A stretch of 22,525 bases of DNA, from positions 1 to 22,525 of the forward strand of contig CAUJFT010000214.1 of NCBI GenBank assembly GCA_963169475.1, read 5' to 3'. This DNA comes from Bacteroidota bacterium. GTDB lineage: Bacteria > Bacteroidota > Bacteroidia > J057. Below, one piece after another: positions 1 through 8,646 of the stretch. Numbering within the stretch: position 1 is the first letter of the stretch; every line of letters starts with the position of its first letter. Position numbers and translations under genes: made by a program. Under the pieces are notes generated by a model, which was not told the DNA's origin, searched no databases, and saw only the letters and a list, made by a program, of their open reading frames with translations.

Positions 1-536
1 TGGCAAAACATACCATGCAGAGTAAAGTCATTGGGTAGTAAAGGGTCGTATAACTCTCCGATACCTGCTACCCAAGCATGAATTTCGACCTGCGGCAATG
101 CTTGTTTAAGTAATAATTTTGCTATTGCTCCCGCTACTACTCGGCTGACCGTTTCGCGTGCGGAGGCTCTCCCTCCTCCTTTTGCGTCTCTGATTTGATA
201 CTTTTGATAAAAGGTATAATCTGCATGAGAAGGTCTGAATATCTGTTCAATTTCACTATAATCTTGAGACCTTATGTCTTCGTTCAAGATGATAAATGCT
301 AAAGGTGCGCCGGTCGTTATCATATTTACATGTCCCGAAAGAAGCTCTACTTTGTCCCTTTCCTTTCTTTGAGAAGCAATCTTGCTTTGGCCGGGTCTTC
401 TTCTGTCGGTCTCCGATTGAATATACTCCATGTCTAATTTCAAACCGGCAGGGCAGCCATCAATGACTCCTCCCAATGCTTTTCCGTGTGATTCTCCAAA
501 AGTAGTTAGGCGTAGTATTGTGCCAAAGGTGTTCAT
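1..536 (-). CDS. aroC: Chorismate synthase, N-terminal part (cut by window edge)
   Basis: Chorismate synthase makes chorismate from 5-enolpyruvylshikimate-3-phosphate with reduced FMN. It is the last common step of aromatic amino acid synthesis and acts in the cytoplasm. The gene reads leftward from an ATG at 534-536, and 178 codons are visible before the window ends; the family is usually about 350-360 residues, so roughly half is present. The first family signature, GESHG followed by a glycine-rich stretch, covers residues 14-31 and includes the conserved His17. A second conserved histidine, His104, lies in the segment RPSHADYT. The second signature, GGGRASARET, is at about residues 120-129. 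No frameshift is seen. A 152-base gap separates it from a divergent lipoprotein gene. The identification is firm; only the C-terminal half cannot be checked. Confidence 0.96.
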   Translation of the reverse strand, partial: MNTFGTILRLTTFGESHGKALGGVIDGCPAGLKLDMEYIQSETDRRRPGQSKIASQRKERDKVELLSGHVNMITTGAPLAFIILNEDIRSQDYSEIEQIFRPSHADYTFYQKYQIRDAKGGGRASARETVSRVVAGAIAKLLLKQALPQVEIHAWVAGIGELYDPLLPNDFTLHGMFC

Positions 537-649
537 GGTTTTATGAAGTAAGGATTTATTAGTAAGAAAAACACGTCCGTAATGAATATAGATAAAAATA
601 ATCTTAGCGTCTCACGAACTGATTCTGCCTTTATTTCGTTCTCATAAAA

Positions 650-657
650 CAAAATTA
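650..657 (-). promoter_or_regulatory. Possible -7 element (TAATTTTG) for aroC
   Basis: On the minus strand this reads TAATTTTG, which matches the Bacteroidota -7 consensus TAnnTTTG. It lies 114 bases before the aroC start codon, farther than the other candidates in this window. No -33 TTTG sits at the usual 19-21 base spacing; the nearest TTG is 24 bases upstream. AT-rich DNA yields chance matches, so confidence is low. Confidence 0.3.
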
Positions 658-688
658 CTAATTTATTAAATTTAAATAGCCCAATAAA

Positions 689-2185
689 ATGAAAAAAGAC
701 AGATTTATCGTACTTAATGTGTTTTTTGTGCTTTTTTGGGGTGGGATTATCGGATGTGAGAAGACCCCTTCGGTAGAAGAAAAACCCAACCTCCCGCCGA
801 AAATCGAACAAATTGTAACGACAAAGTGTGCGATTTCCGGCTGTCATAACTCCTATCACCCAAGTTTTAATGCAAGCAGTTGGGATAATATTATGAAGGG
901 TTCTTCGATTTACGGTTCTGTGGTTATTCCCTATATGCCAAATTGGTCTCACTTTTTTCAACATATAAACCGATTTGAAGACTTAGGTTTTGTATTGGGA
1001 GACGAAGACCGAATGCCCCCTTTGCCTTATAGCCCTCTTAGTCGGGAGGAAGTAACCGAAATCAAAGATTGGATTAATGATGGAGCAAAAGATGCTCACG
1101 GTAAATATCAATGGGCGCAACAAGAAGCAAGACATAATAACAAGCTCTTTGTACTATGCGCAGGGAGCGACTTAATCGCCGTAGTAGACATTCCTTCTAA
1201 CAAGGTCATGCGGTATATTTCAGTAGGAGTAAATCCAAGTAGTAACGAATCGCCTCATTATATTTTAGTTTCTCCGGATAAAAAATATATATATGTAACC
1301 TTAATTTTAGGTTCGGCGGTGGAGAAATACCGTACAGATAATTATGAATTTGTGGGCAGAGTAACGGTTGCGGGGAATCCCTCTGTGGCGGCGATTAATC
1401 AAGCGGGAAATCGTTTGTTGGTTACTCACTGGAACAACGATGTAACTTCGGCTAAATTGTCCTTAGTAGATACGGAAAATATGACGATTTTAGACCATGT
1501 AGAAGATGACCTTCCCTTTGCACACGGGTTATGTGTAACGCCAGATTTTCGTACTGCTTATGTAACTCCCAATGAGGGTAATTTCTTTGCGGGGTATCGC
1601 CTGAAGGCGGATTTGAGCGGGTTTATTGAGGGCGAAAAGTACCCTTTAGACCCGTCAGACCCTGTGCCTGCCGGGACCAGCCTATTTTATCCTTATCAGG
1701 TTATAGAAGTTGCAGACTTAGGTAAAATATTTGTTACATGCAGAAATAGCCATGAATTAAGGGTTTTTGACGCTCAAACAAAGGATTATATCACAAGTGT
1801 TCCATTAGATAGTCTTCCGCGACTTATGACCTATGACCCCGTATCTAAGAACTTATTTATCATCTGCGCAAAGTCTAAGAATGTGGCGGTTCAAGGGAGT
1901 CAGCGCGGGAGTATAGCAGTAGTAGATGCGGTAACGAATACTTTCTTCAAAAACATATACAATGTAGGGCATCGCCCTCATGGATTAGATGTGGATCCGG
2001 TAAACCGAAGGCTATACGTATCGTCAGAAAATACGGGAGGCATCAATGCGCCTCATCACCCGATTCCGGGTGCGGCATATCCTCCGGGTAAGTTTAGCGT
2101 AATAGATTTAAATACTTTGGAGGCAATTCCTTCTCTTCAAACCGAAGTAGCAGAGTTTCCCGCCGTTCTATGCGTTTCTCAATAG
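689..2185 (+). CDS. Lipoprotein with CX4CH cytochrome-like domain and YVTN beta-propeller
   Basis: Predicted exported lipoprotein of 498 residues. Residues 1-23 form a hydrophobic leader ending in the lipobox IIGC, with Cys23 as the lipidation site. Residues about 36-130 resemble a small cytochrome c domain. Cys47, Cys52 and His53 form CX4CH rather than the usual CX2CH, and Met109 in DEDRMPP, followed by a helix ending in WINDGA, looks like the distal-ligand region of such domains. From about residue 150 to the end, short repeats of the form 'lyVt...v.vvD...' indicate a YVTN/YncE-like seven-bladed propeller. Such fusions may act in periplasmic electron transfer or as redox sensors, but the substrate is unknown. 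The gene stands alone: aroC diverges upstream, and a terminator directly follows its TAG stop. Whether haem is attached through CX4CH cannot be decided from sequence. Confidence 0.8.
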   Translation: MKKDRFIVLNVFFVLFWGGIIGCEKTPSVEEKPNLPPKIEQIVTTKCAISGCHNSYHPSFNASSWDNIMKGSSIYGSVVIPYMPNWSHFFQHINRFEDLGFVLGDEDRMPPLPYSPLSREEVTEIKDWINDGAKDAHGKYQWAQQEARHNNKLFVLCAGSDLIAVVDIPSNKVMRYISVGVNPSSNESPHYILVSPDKKYIYVTLILGSAVEKYRTDNYEFVGRVTVAGNPSVAAINQAGNRLLVTHWNNDVTSAKLSLVDTENMTILDHVEDDLPFAHGLCVTPDFRTAYVTPNEGNFFAGYRLKADLSGFIEGEKYPLDPSDPVPAGTSLFYPYQVIEVADLGKIFVTCRNSHELRVFDAQTKDYITSVPLDSLPRLMTYDPVSKNLFIICAKSKNVAVQGSQRGSIAVVDAVTNTFFKNIYNVGHRPHGLDVDPVNRRLYVSSENTGGINAPHHPIPGAAYPPGKFSVIDLNTLEAIPSLQTEVAEFPAVLCVSQ

Positions 2186-2207
2186 ACCCAAATAGAAACT
2201 ATCTTAT

Positions 2208-2242
2208 CCTCCCTTTCATTTTTGAGAGGGAGGGTTTTTTTT
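2208..2242 (+). terminator. Rho-independent terminator after the lipoprotein gene
   Basis: CCTCCCT (2208-2214) pairs perfectly with AGGGAGG (2227-2233). The stem extends inward through a T-G wobble, a T-A and a C-G pair to ten pairs, with a six-base loop at 2218-2223. It is followed by eight T residues after one G. It starts 22 bases after the plus-strand stop codon. Its T tract overlaps the stop codon of the convergent membrane-protein gene, whose last base is 2241. The minus-strand side lacks a clear T run, so it should work mainly on plus-strand transcripts. Confidence 0.88.
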
Positions 2243-3107
2243 ATTTTTGGGAGCGAAAACTACTTAGCCTCAAAAAAGAAGAATAGAAGCCAAAACGGAT
2301 AATAATTCTCCCCAAAATAAATACTTGTTGAATAATAAACATCAACAAAAGAAAAAAGAAAGTATCCGGTTTAAAGAGATTAATTATTCCAAAATAGACA
2401 GCCCCCACTACTATATTTAGGAGTAAGAAAGCTATGATATTGATAAAGACCGGCTTCCATTGTTCAAGAAAAATACTAAGTCCTTGCTTGATTCCCTTAA
2501 AGATTGTTACTCCATTTTGGATATAGTAGATTCGCCCAAGTAGAGACCAAGCAAAAAGTATCCATAAGCCAACAAAATAGACGACCAATATCCCTATGAC
2601 TACCCAAATAAAAACCCTTTCATCTTTATACTGAATGAGAATTTTTTGCATATTCGTTATTATCGGAAGCCATAAAACACCTGTCCAAAGTATGGTAATT
2701 GTCCAGAAAAATAATCCTATTTTAAAAAAAGGTAAAAAGAAATAAGCTCCGCCTTTGCAGAACTCCGTTACCCCATTTTCTGATTTTTCAGACAAAACGG
2801 ACAAGATTCCTGCTTGTAAAAAAACGGAAATCAATAGATAAATAAGCACTAAACCCAAAACTTGCTGTATCAGTTCCGCTATCATTCCCGATGAGACACT
2901 AAGGAAATCCGAAATAATCGTATAATCAAATCCCGTTTTTAGCTTGCTTAATGAGATAGAATTACCCATAACGGTTTTCATACGCGTGTAAATAGTAATC
3001 CCTACTGTAGCGGCAAGGAAAAACTGAACCCAATAGACGATTAACGCCGCTTTCCAATGCTGCTTTCTTTTCCAATAGCTTTGTAATAGGCTCCTACTTG
3101 CTTCCAT
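2241..3107 (-). CDS. Polytopic inner-membrane protein of unknown function
   Basis: I do not recognise a named family. The 288-residue product has about six strongly hydrophobic segments, at about residues 20-40, 83-105, 121-148, 163-190, 218-240 and 248-272, separated by short charged loops. The N-terminus (SYWKRKQHWK) is basic and probably cytoplasmic. Overall it looks like the plain membrane proteins of about 290 residues often annotated as hypothetical in Bacteroidota. Its start codon lies 3 bases after the stop of the upstream M1 metallopeptidase gene, so the two are almost certainly co-transcribed and probably translationally coupled. That suggests a shared envelope role, but no function can be assigned. 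No catalytic motif is visible. Its stop codon lies within the T tract of the convergent lipoprotein gene's terminator. Confidence 0.85.
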   Translation of the reverse strand: MEASRSLLQSYWKRKQHWKAALIVYWVQFFLAATVGITIYTRMKTVMGNSISLSKLKTGFDYTIISDFLSVSSGMIAELIQQVLGLVLIYLLISVFLQAGILSVLSEKSENGVTEFCKGGAYFFLPFFKIGLFFWTITILWTGVLWLPIITNMQKILIQYKDERVFIWVVIGILVVYFVGLWILFAWSLLGRIYYIQNGVTIFKGIKQGLSIFLEQWKPVFINIIAFLLLNIVVGAVYFGIINLFKPDTFFFLLLMFIIQQVFILGRIIIRFGFYSSFLRLSSFRSQK

Positions 3108-3110
3108 TGT

Positions 3111-5108
3111 TTATGACAAAAAGGTTAGGGCTTGTAATAGGTTCTGAACCCAAAAAAATCCTTTCAGTGCGTATTTCCACAAGGATACTCTTTCCGGTTT
3201 AAGGGTCATGCTGTTATTGTTCAAATTTATATCCAGACTAATTTTCTGGTTTGGGTCAATATAAGCCGAAATTACTTTGTGGTTATGGGTAAATTTTATG
3301 ATTTTTATACCCTCTTTTCCGTCCCAAATAAAACTTTCTTTTTTCCCGTCTTCAAAAATTACTACTACCTCTACCGGTACAATCCAATCTCCATTGCGGC
3401 TTAACTGAATAGAGGATAGCCACTTGGGCGATTCTCCCCCCGTTTTATACTCAAAGACATCGGGGTTTTGTCCAAAAATGCCTTGGGGTTCAGGGAGTTT
3501 TTCGCTGGAAATTCCAATTACACTATAATCTAACAAAAGCGAGCCATATATTCCATTTATAAATAACTCCGTAGCACTTTTTGCCAATGAAGTATCGTTC
3601 AGGGTGGCTAATTGCTCTTTTAATATAGAAAGAAAATCATTTCCCTTGGGGTGTTTGAACTTCCATTTTTCAAAATAAGTGTGGATTAAAGTATCCATTT
3701 TTTTCTGCCCTATCATTTGCTCCAATGTACTAAGCGTGGTTGCGGTTTTGCTATAAATCAGGGGTTTAAATCCACCTTCATTAAATTCCTTACCCGGGCG
3801 TGCGGGGGCACCTTCCCTTACATTTCTCATACGGGTATATTCCAAACGACTTAACTCCCTACTCCCGTAATGCGCCCACCCAATATCCACTAACGATGTT
3901 TTCTTTCCATAAAGAGAGTCTATAATTCTATCCTCAAAATAAGTAACAAATCCTTCATCTAACCAAGGTTCTTCTTTCTCGTTGGAAGCCAGCATTTGCA
4001 TAAAATACTGATGGGTAAACTCATGGATTACTAATGATTCCATGTATCTCACACAAGAAGGGGTACCATAGATAGTGCCTGTTGTGATAAGCGTGGGGTA
4101 TTCCATCATTCCTGAACGAAGTCCATGAAGAGGCGGATCTACGATGGTAAGATAAGGATAAGGATAGCTTCCAACATGTTTTTCAAGGTATTCCAATGCA
4201 AATTTAACGGCGTGAAGATACCTTTTTCCCATATATTTATGCTCCGGTGAGACCAGAAGTCGAATATCTACATGCTTCCATTTATCTACCAAGACCTGAA
4301 AATCTGGATAGGCAGACCAAGCAAAGTCTATGACATCTTCCGCTACATAGTTTCTTGTAATCGTTCCGTCTGTGTTCTTTTTTTCTGCGGCAAGAAATCC
4401 TGATGCACCCACCACAAATTTTTCCGGTAGGGTAATTTCTACATTATAAACTCCAAAATCTGCATAAAACTCATTTTGGCGAACAAATTGATGACAATTC
4501 CACCCCCAAACGCCGGCATCATCGGGCTGAAATACGCCAAGCTGAGGAAACCAATGACACATAAAGTAGAAATCCCGGCTATGTCCGGAGCGGGCAATCG
4601 TCTTAGGAATCTGCGCTTTCCACTTCACATAAAAAGTAGCTTTCTCTCCCGGTAAAATAGGTCTTTCAAGCCGTACTTCTAATACTGATTCATCTTGAAT
4701 GTTGCCATCATCGTATTGAACGTACTGGGTTTTTTCCGATATTCCTGCCTCTCCTCTTTGAATAGATTCTATATGAACCCACCCCCATTCCGAAGGTTTT
4801 CTATCCGTAAAACTTTGCCCAAAGATATTGGAAACGCCTTTCAGAAAACTTGTTTCCGTATGCTTAAAGGCATTCAGGTACATGTAAAACTGTAATGTTT
4901 GTATCGGTACGGGTGAATGGTTAGTAAAGTATATGGTTTGTGTAGCTTGTAATTGGTTTTTATCTTCATCAAGTTTTGCTTTGATGTCGTAGTTTATATT
5001 CCTATCGCTCAAAGGTTTACTCAATAACCTATCGCTTGCTTGACCTCGAACTTCATGAAACCCCAAGTATAGAATAAAAAATAATGAAATATAGAAAACC
5101 CTATTCAT
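3111..5108 (-). CDS. Secreted M1-family zinc metallopeptidase
   Basis: Aminopeptidase-type M1 gluzincin of 665 residues, probably periplasmic or surface-located. Residues 1-23 are a signal peptide ending near VRGQ. The N-terminal beta-domain covers about 24-250. The substrate-binding motif equivalent to GxMEN appears as SGMMEYP just before the active site. The zinc site is His362-Glu363-x-x-His366, with the third ligand Glu385 in LDEGF. Tyr452, in the segment IYSKTATTL, is the likely transition-state tyrosine. A compact beta-type C-terminal domain follows instead of the long helical domain of eukaryotic M1 enzymes. The last 20 residues are hydrophobic and may be a membrane tail. The gene is first in a two-gene unit with the membrane protein 3 bases downstream. 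It diverges from uvrA across 246 bases. Family assignment is firm; the peptide substrate is unknown. Confidence 0.93.
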   Translation of the reverse strand: MNRVFYISLFFILYLGFHEVRGQASDRLLSKPLSDRNINYDIKAKLDEDKNQLQATQTIYFTNHSPVPIQTLQFYMYLNAFKHTETSFLKGVSNIFGQSFTDRKPSEWGWVHIESIQRGEAGISEKTQYVQYDDGNIQDESVLEVRLERPILPGEKATFYVKWKAQIPKTIARSGHSRDFYFMCHWFPQLGVFQPDDAGVWGWNCHQFVRQNEFYADFGVYNVEITLPEKFVVGASGFLAAEKKNTDGTITRNYVAEDVIDFAWSAYPDFQVLVDKWKHVDIRLLVSPEHKYMGKRYLHAVKFALEYLEKHVGSYPYPYLTIVDPPLHGLRSGMMEYPTLITTGTIYGTPSCVRYMESLVIHEFTHQYFMQMLASNEKEEPWLDEGFVTYFEDRIIDSLYGKKTSLVDIGWAHYGSRELSRLEYTRMRNVREGAPARPGKEFNEGGFKPLIYSKTATTLSTLEQMIGQKKMDTLIHTYFEKWKFKHPKGNDFLSILKEQLATLNDTSLAKSATELFINGIYGSLLLDYSVIGISSEKLPEPQGIFGQNPDVFEYKTGGESPKWLSSIQLSRNGDWIVPVEVVVIFEDGKKESFIWDGKEGIKIIKFTHNHKVISAYIDPNQKISLDINLNNNSMTLKPERVSLWKYALKGFFWVQNLLQALTFLS

Positions 5109-5155
5109 TTTCGCTTTAAAAGGTATATTTTTGCCCTCCTCTGAAAAAAGAAATA

Positions 5156-5163
5156 CAAAAGTA
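5156..5163 (-). promoter_or_regulatory. Candidate -7 element (TACTTTTG) for the M1 peptidase gene
   Basis: The minus strand reads TACTTTTG, an exact match to TAnnTTTG, ending 47 bases before the ATG. That distance resembles other genes in the window (uvrA, GH1, T9SS cargo, ilvE). No -33 TTTG is found at 19-21 bases upstream, so only half of the promoter is supported. Confidence 0.42.
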
Positions 5164-5301
5164 ATACTTTTACAGCATTTAGATTTAATTGGAGATAAAC
5201 ATGTTAAAATAAAAGGTTATTTCGCTTTCCAATCCTATATATTTTTGAATACATTTTTGCTAAATTTCTTTGAGATTTCTCTAAGATAATGTAAAAAAAC
5301 G

Positions 5302-5309
5302 TAATTTTG
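5302..5309 (+). promoter_or_regulatory. Candidate -7 element (TAATTTTG) for uvrA
   Basis: TAATTTTG matches the Bacteroidota -7 consensus TAnnTTTG exactly and ends 45 bases before the uvrA start codon. A TTTG at 5269-5272 lies upstream, but its spacing of 29 bases is too long for a standard -33 box. I see no SOS-type operator that I could defend. Confidence 0.45.
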
Positions 5310-5354
5310 TGGCTCAAAAATCTGGAAAGTCCGGGTTATAAGTAAAAAAATTGA

Positions 5355-8138
5355 ATGGAGCAGGACTCTTTTATCGAAGTTTATGGAGCAAGAGAGCATA
5401 ATCTCAAAAATATAGATGTAAAAGTTCCCAGAAACAAGTTAGTAGTCATTACCGGAGTGAGCGGTTCCGGAAAAAGTTCTTTTGCTTTTGATACAATTTA
5501 TGCCGAAGGGCAAAGGCGATATCTTGAGAGTTTCTCGGCTTACATCCGTCAATTTCTTGGTAATCTAAAAAGCCCTGACGTGGACAAAATAGACGGGCTA
5601 ACTCCGGTAATTGCGATTGAACAAAAAACAACCGCTAAAAATCCCCGCTCTACAGTAGGTACAGTAACAGAAATCTACGACTTGCTCCGACTTTTGTATG
5701 CACGTGCGGCAGATGCTTTCAGTTATGCTACTGGTAATCAAATGGTAAGTATGGCGGAAGAGGAGGTTGTGGATACCGTAGTCCAAACCCTAAACGGAAG
5801 TAAAGCCATTATTCTTGCTCCTATTGTTCGTTCCAGAAAAGGACACTACAGGGAGTTATTTGAACAAATTGCAAAGCAAGGATATTCTAAAGTCCGAATT
5901 GACGGAGAGATTAAACCGATTGTCAAGGATATGATGCTAGACCGGTATAAAATTCACGATATAGAATTGGTAATAGACCGGATTGTAATTGGACAAGACC
6001 CTAAGAGATTATATGAGAGTATTCAGTCTGCTATGAAAATCGGAGGTGGGACCATCTTATTGATTACTCCGGATAGTGGTAAAATTTATTGGTATAGCCG
6101 AAACCTCATGGACCCCGAATCGGGGATTAGCTACGATATTCCCTCCCCTAATACTTTTTCTTTTAATTCTCCTTATGGGGCCTGCCCCAAATGTAATGGG
6201 CTTGGAGAATTGTATGAGGTAGATGAATCGTCTTTAATCACAGACCCCTCTCTCTCTATTAATCGTGGTGCAATCGCTCCGGTAGGGGAATTTAGAGACG
6301 TAGGAATATTTAAAATATTGCGTACTCTCGGTGATAAGTTAGGCTTCTCTCTATCAGAAGCGTGGGAACAAATATCAGAAATAGATCGCGAAACCATTAT
6401 ACGGGGAACTCGAAATCTAAACGGCAAAGTCCATTTTGAGGGTATAAAGCTCTATGTTTCTAATATCTATAAAGAATCTTCTTCTGAAAAAATAAAAGAG
6501 TGGTGCGAACAATTTATGCACATTACCGTGTGCGATACTTGTAATGGTACACGACTCAAAACGGAAAGCCTGTGTTTTAAACTTGGAGGGAAGCATATCG
6601 CAGCACTTGCAGATATGGATATTCAAACCCTGTCTGCATGGATTACTACTCTCCCCGATTTGCTCACCTCGCGTCAAGCAATAATCGGAGCAGAGGTATT
6701 AAAGGAAATTCAAAAAAGGTTGCAGTTTTTGTTGGAGGTCGGGTTAGACTACTTAAGCCTAGACCGCCCCACAAAAACCCTCTCCGGAGGAGAAGCACAA
6801 AGAATCCGGCTTGCCACCCAAATTGGTTCTCAACTCATGGAGGTACTCTATATTTTAGATGAACCAAGTATCGGACTACACCAGCGGGATAATGAGCGAC
6901 TCATTCGCTCCCTTCAAAGCCTAAGAGATATTGGAAATTCTGTGGTAGTAGTAGAGCATGATAAAGATATGATGCTCGAAGCGGATTATATCATAGATTT
7001 CGGGCCCGGTGCTGGTATTCATGGGGGCGAAATCGTCTCTATGGGAACTCCCTTAGAAATGATAGCAAATAATACGCCCACCGCTAATTATCTTTCCGGA
7101 AAGAAAAAAATTCCAATTCCTGATAATAGAAGATTGCCGGAGGAGGGGAGGTGTCTGATACTGAAAGGAGCAAAAGGAAATAATCTAAAAAATGTAACCC
7201 TCGCTATTCCATTAGGGCTAATGGTTTGTATTACAGGGGTTTCTGGAAGCGGAAAGTCTACGTTAATCAATGAAACCCTATACCCGATTCTCAATAAGCA
7301 CATCTATAATTCTCGACAGAAACCACTAAAATATGAGGAAATAGTTGGATTGGAGCAAGTCAATAAAGTCATTCAGATTGACCAATCGCCTATTGGGAGA
7401 ACGCCAAGGAGTAACGCAGCCACCTATACCGGATTATTCACCTATATTCGAGATTTATTTGCACTGCTGCCGGAATCAAAGATTAGAGGCTATAAAGTAG
7501 GGCGGTTTTCTTTTAATGTAAAAGGAGGAAGATGTGAAGAATGCGAGGGAGCCGGGATAAAAGCGATTGAAATGAATTTTTTACCTACGGTCTATGTTAA
7601 TTGTGAAAAATGCCAAGGTAGCCGCTATAACCGCGAAACCTTAGAGGTTAGGTTTAAGGGGAAATCCATTAACGATGTACTCAATATGACTGTTGCAGAT
7701 GCCGTAGAGTTCTTTGACGCACAACCCCGAATCAAACGATTTCTTACTACACTGAATGAAGTAGGGCTTGGATATATTACCTTGGGGCAGCCGGCTACGA
7801 CTTTGTCAGGGGGAGAGGCGCAAAGGGTAAAAATTGCAACAGAGCTTGCCAAAAAAGATACGGGAAACACTATCTATATTCTTGACGAGCCTACCACAGG
7901 GCTACATTTTCAGGATATAGAAAAATTATTAGAGGTGCTTAATCGTTTGGTAAAAAAAGGGAATACCATTATTATTATTGAGCATAATATGGATGTTATA
8001 AAATTTGCAGACTATCTGATTGATATTGGGCCAGAAGGTGGACACAGGGGCGGAACTATCGTAGCAGAGGGTAGCCCGGAGGTAGTCGCTAAGCACCCTA
8101 CTTCTGAAACGGCGCGTTTTCTTCGTAAAGAGCTATAA
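5355..8138 (+). CDS. uvrA: Excinuclease ABC subunit A (UvrA)
   Basis: UvrA is the DNA-damage sensor ATPase of nucleotide excision repair; with UvrB it scans DNA and loads UvrB at lesions. The 927-residue length fits the family (E. coli 940). Two ABC cassettes are complete. Walker A motifs are at residues 34-41 and 628-635 (GVSGSGKS), and each half has an ABC signature (LSGGEAQR) and a Walker B followed by DEP. The C-terminal zinc module is intact: Cys727, Cys730, Cys750 and Cys753, as CX2C-X19-CX2C. The N-terminal zinc module keeps Cys277 and Cys280, but the partner positions 253 and 256 are Asp and Ser. A further CxxC, in CDTCNGTR, is a normal UvrA feature. The gene stands alone between a divergent M1 peptidase gene and a convergent small gene 22 bases away. 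Identification is certain. Confidence 0.98.
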   Translation: MEQDSFIEVYGAREHNLKNIDVKVPRNKLVVITGVSGSGKSSFAFDTIYAEGQRRYLESFSAYIRQFLGNLKSPDVDKIDGLTPVIAIEQKTTAKNPRSTVGTVTEIYDLLRLLYARAADAFSYATGNQMVSMAEEEVVDTVVQTLNGSKAIILAPIVRSRKGHYRELFEQIAKQGYSKVRIDGEIKPIVKDMMLDRYKIHDIELVIDRIVIGQDPKRLYESIQSAMKIGGGTILLITPDSGKIYWYSRNLMDPESGISYDIPSPNTFSFNSPYGACPKCNGLGELYEVDESSLITDPSLSINRGAIAPVGEFRDVGIFKILRTLGDKLGFSLSEAWEQISEIDRETIIRGTRNLNGKVHFEGIKLYVSNIYKESSSEKIKEWCEQFMHITVCDTCNGTRLKTESLCFKLGGKHIAALADMDIQTLSAWITTLPDLLTSRQAIIGAEVLKEIQKRLQFLLEVGLDYLSLDRPTKTLSGGEAQRIRLATQIGSQLMEVLYILDEPSIGLHQRDNERLIRSLQSLRDIGNSVVVVEHDKDMMLEADYIIDFGPGAGIHGGEIVSMGTPLEMIANNTPTANYLSGKKKIPIPDNRRLPEEGRCLILKGAKGNNLKNVTLAIPLGLMVCITGVSGSGKSTLINETLYPILNKHIYNSRQKPLKYEEIVGLEQVNKVIQIDQSPIGRTPRSNAATYTGLFTYIRDLFALLPESKIRGYKVGRFSFNVKGGRCEECEGAGIKAIEMNFLPTVYVNCEKCQGSRYNRETLEVRFKGKSINDVLNMTVADAVEFFDAQPRIKRFLTTLNEVGLGYITLGQPATTLSGGEAQRVKIATELAKKDTGNTIYILDEPTTGLHFQDIEKLLEVLNRLVKKGNTIIIIEHNMDVIKFADYLIDIGPEGGHRGGTIVAEGSPEVVAKHPTSETARFLRKEL

Positions 8139-8160
8139 TTTTTCTCTTCCCCATTCTTAA

Positions 8161-8529
8161 TCAACAAGTAGCGTTAGGGTTTTCGTAGTTATCGGATTGG
8201 TCTTCTTCGGTATTGTCAAGACAAGCAAAGTCTTTTTCTATTAGTAAGGATAAAATTTCCCCTCCGGGTAATTCTATAAGGTGCTTATATCCTACTATAT
8301 TGCTTTCATACCATTCCTTTTGATTTTTTTCGGGGAAAAACAAGGTGATGGTGTCTTTCTCAAAAGTAGCATAAAGGTCTTCAATCTCTGGAGCCGAGCG
8401 TAAGGCATATTTAAAAGCCCCATTGGGAAATAGGGTAATCTCCTCAAAGTAACCTTTCTCGCTAAATGTTGCAACCTCTGTTTTAGTAAGTCGATAACGA
8501 ATAGCGTTCCCTTTAATTCTGATTTTCAT
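8161..8529 (-). CDS. Small conserved protein (DUF7009-like) beside fdhD
   Basis: A 122-residue soluble protein without signal peptide or membrane segment. It begins MKIRIKGNAIRYRLTKTEV, a start shared by a small uncharacterised family that I recall as DUF7009; I am not certain of that accession. The middle (residues about 30-100) looks like an alternating beta-strand domain. The tail is acidic and ends with ACLDNTEEDQSDNYENPN, followed by a final Cys; the two cysteines near the end (ACL and the terminal ATC) are the only ones. It lies 117 bases downstream of fdhD on the same strand. From memory, relatives often neighbour molybdenum-cofactor or formate dehydrogenase genes, which would suggest a helper role in that pathway. 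This is inference. The gene converges with uvrA without an obvious terminator between them. Confidence 0.75.
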   Translation of the reverse strand: MKIRIKGNAIRYRLTKTEVATFSEKGYFEEITLFPNGAFKYALRSAPEIEDLYATFEKDTITLFFPEKNQKEWYESNIVGYKHLIELPGGEILSLLIEKDFACLDNTEEDQSDNYENPNATC

Positions 8530-8646
8530 GGTAATATGATTATGGTTTAGAATAAATGATTATTTTGGGAAGAATCTCATTGTATGAAGTAAAGCTCAGT
8601 ATATACCTTGATTCTACTCCCTCATAAAATACAACCGAAAAATACA

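Noticed and set aside
533..964. 143-codon minus-strand frame overlapping aroC start and the lipoprotein gene
   Set aside because: It lies antisense to the well-supported lipoprotein gene, covers the divergent promoter region and has no family resemblance.
5269..5309. TTTG at 5269-5272 as the -33 box of the uvrA promoter
   Set aside because: The spacing to the TAATTTTG element is 29 bases, well outside the usual 19-21.
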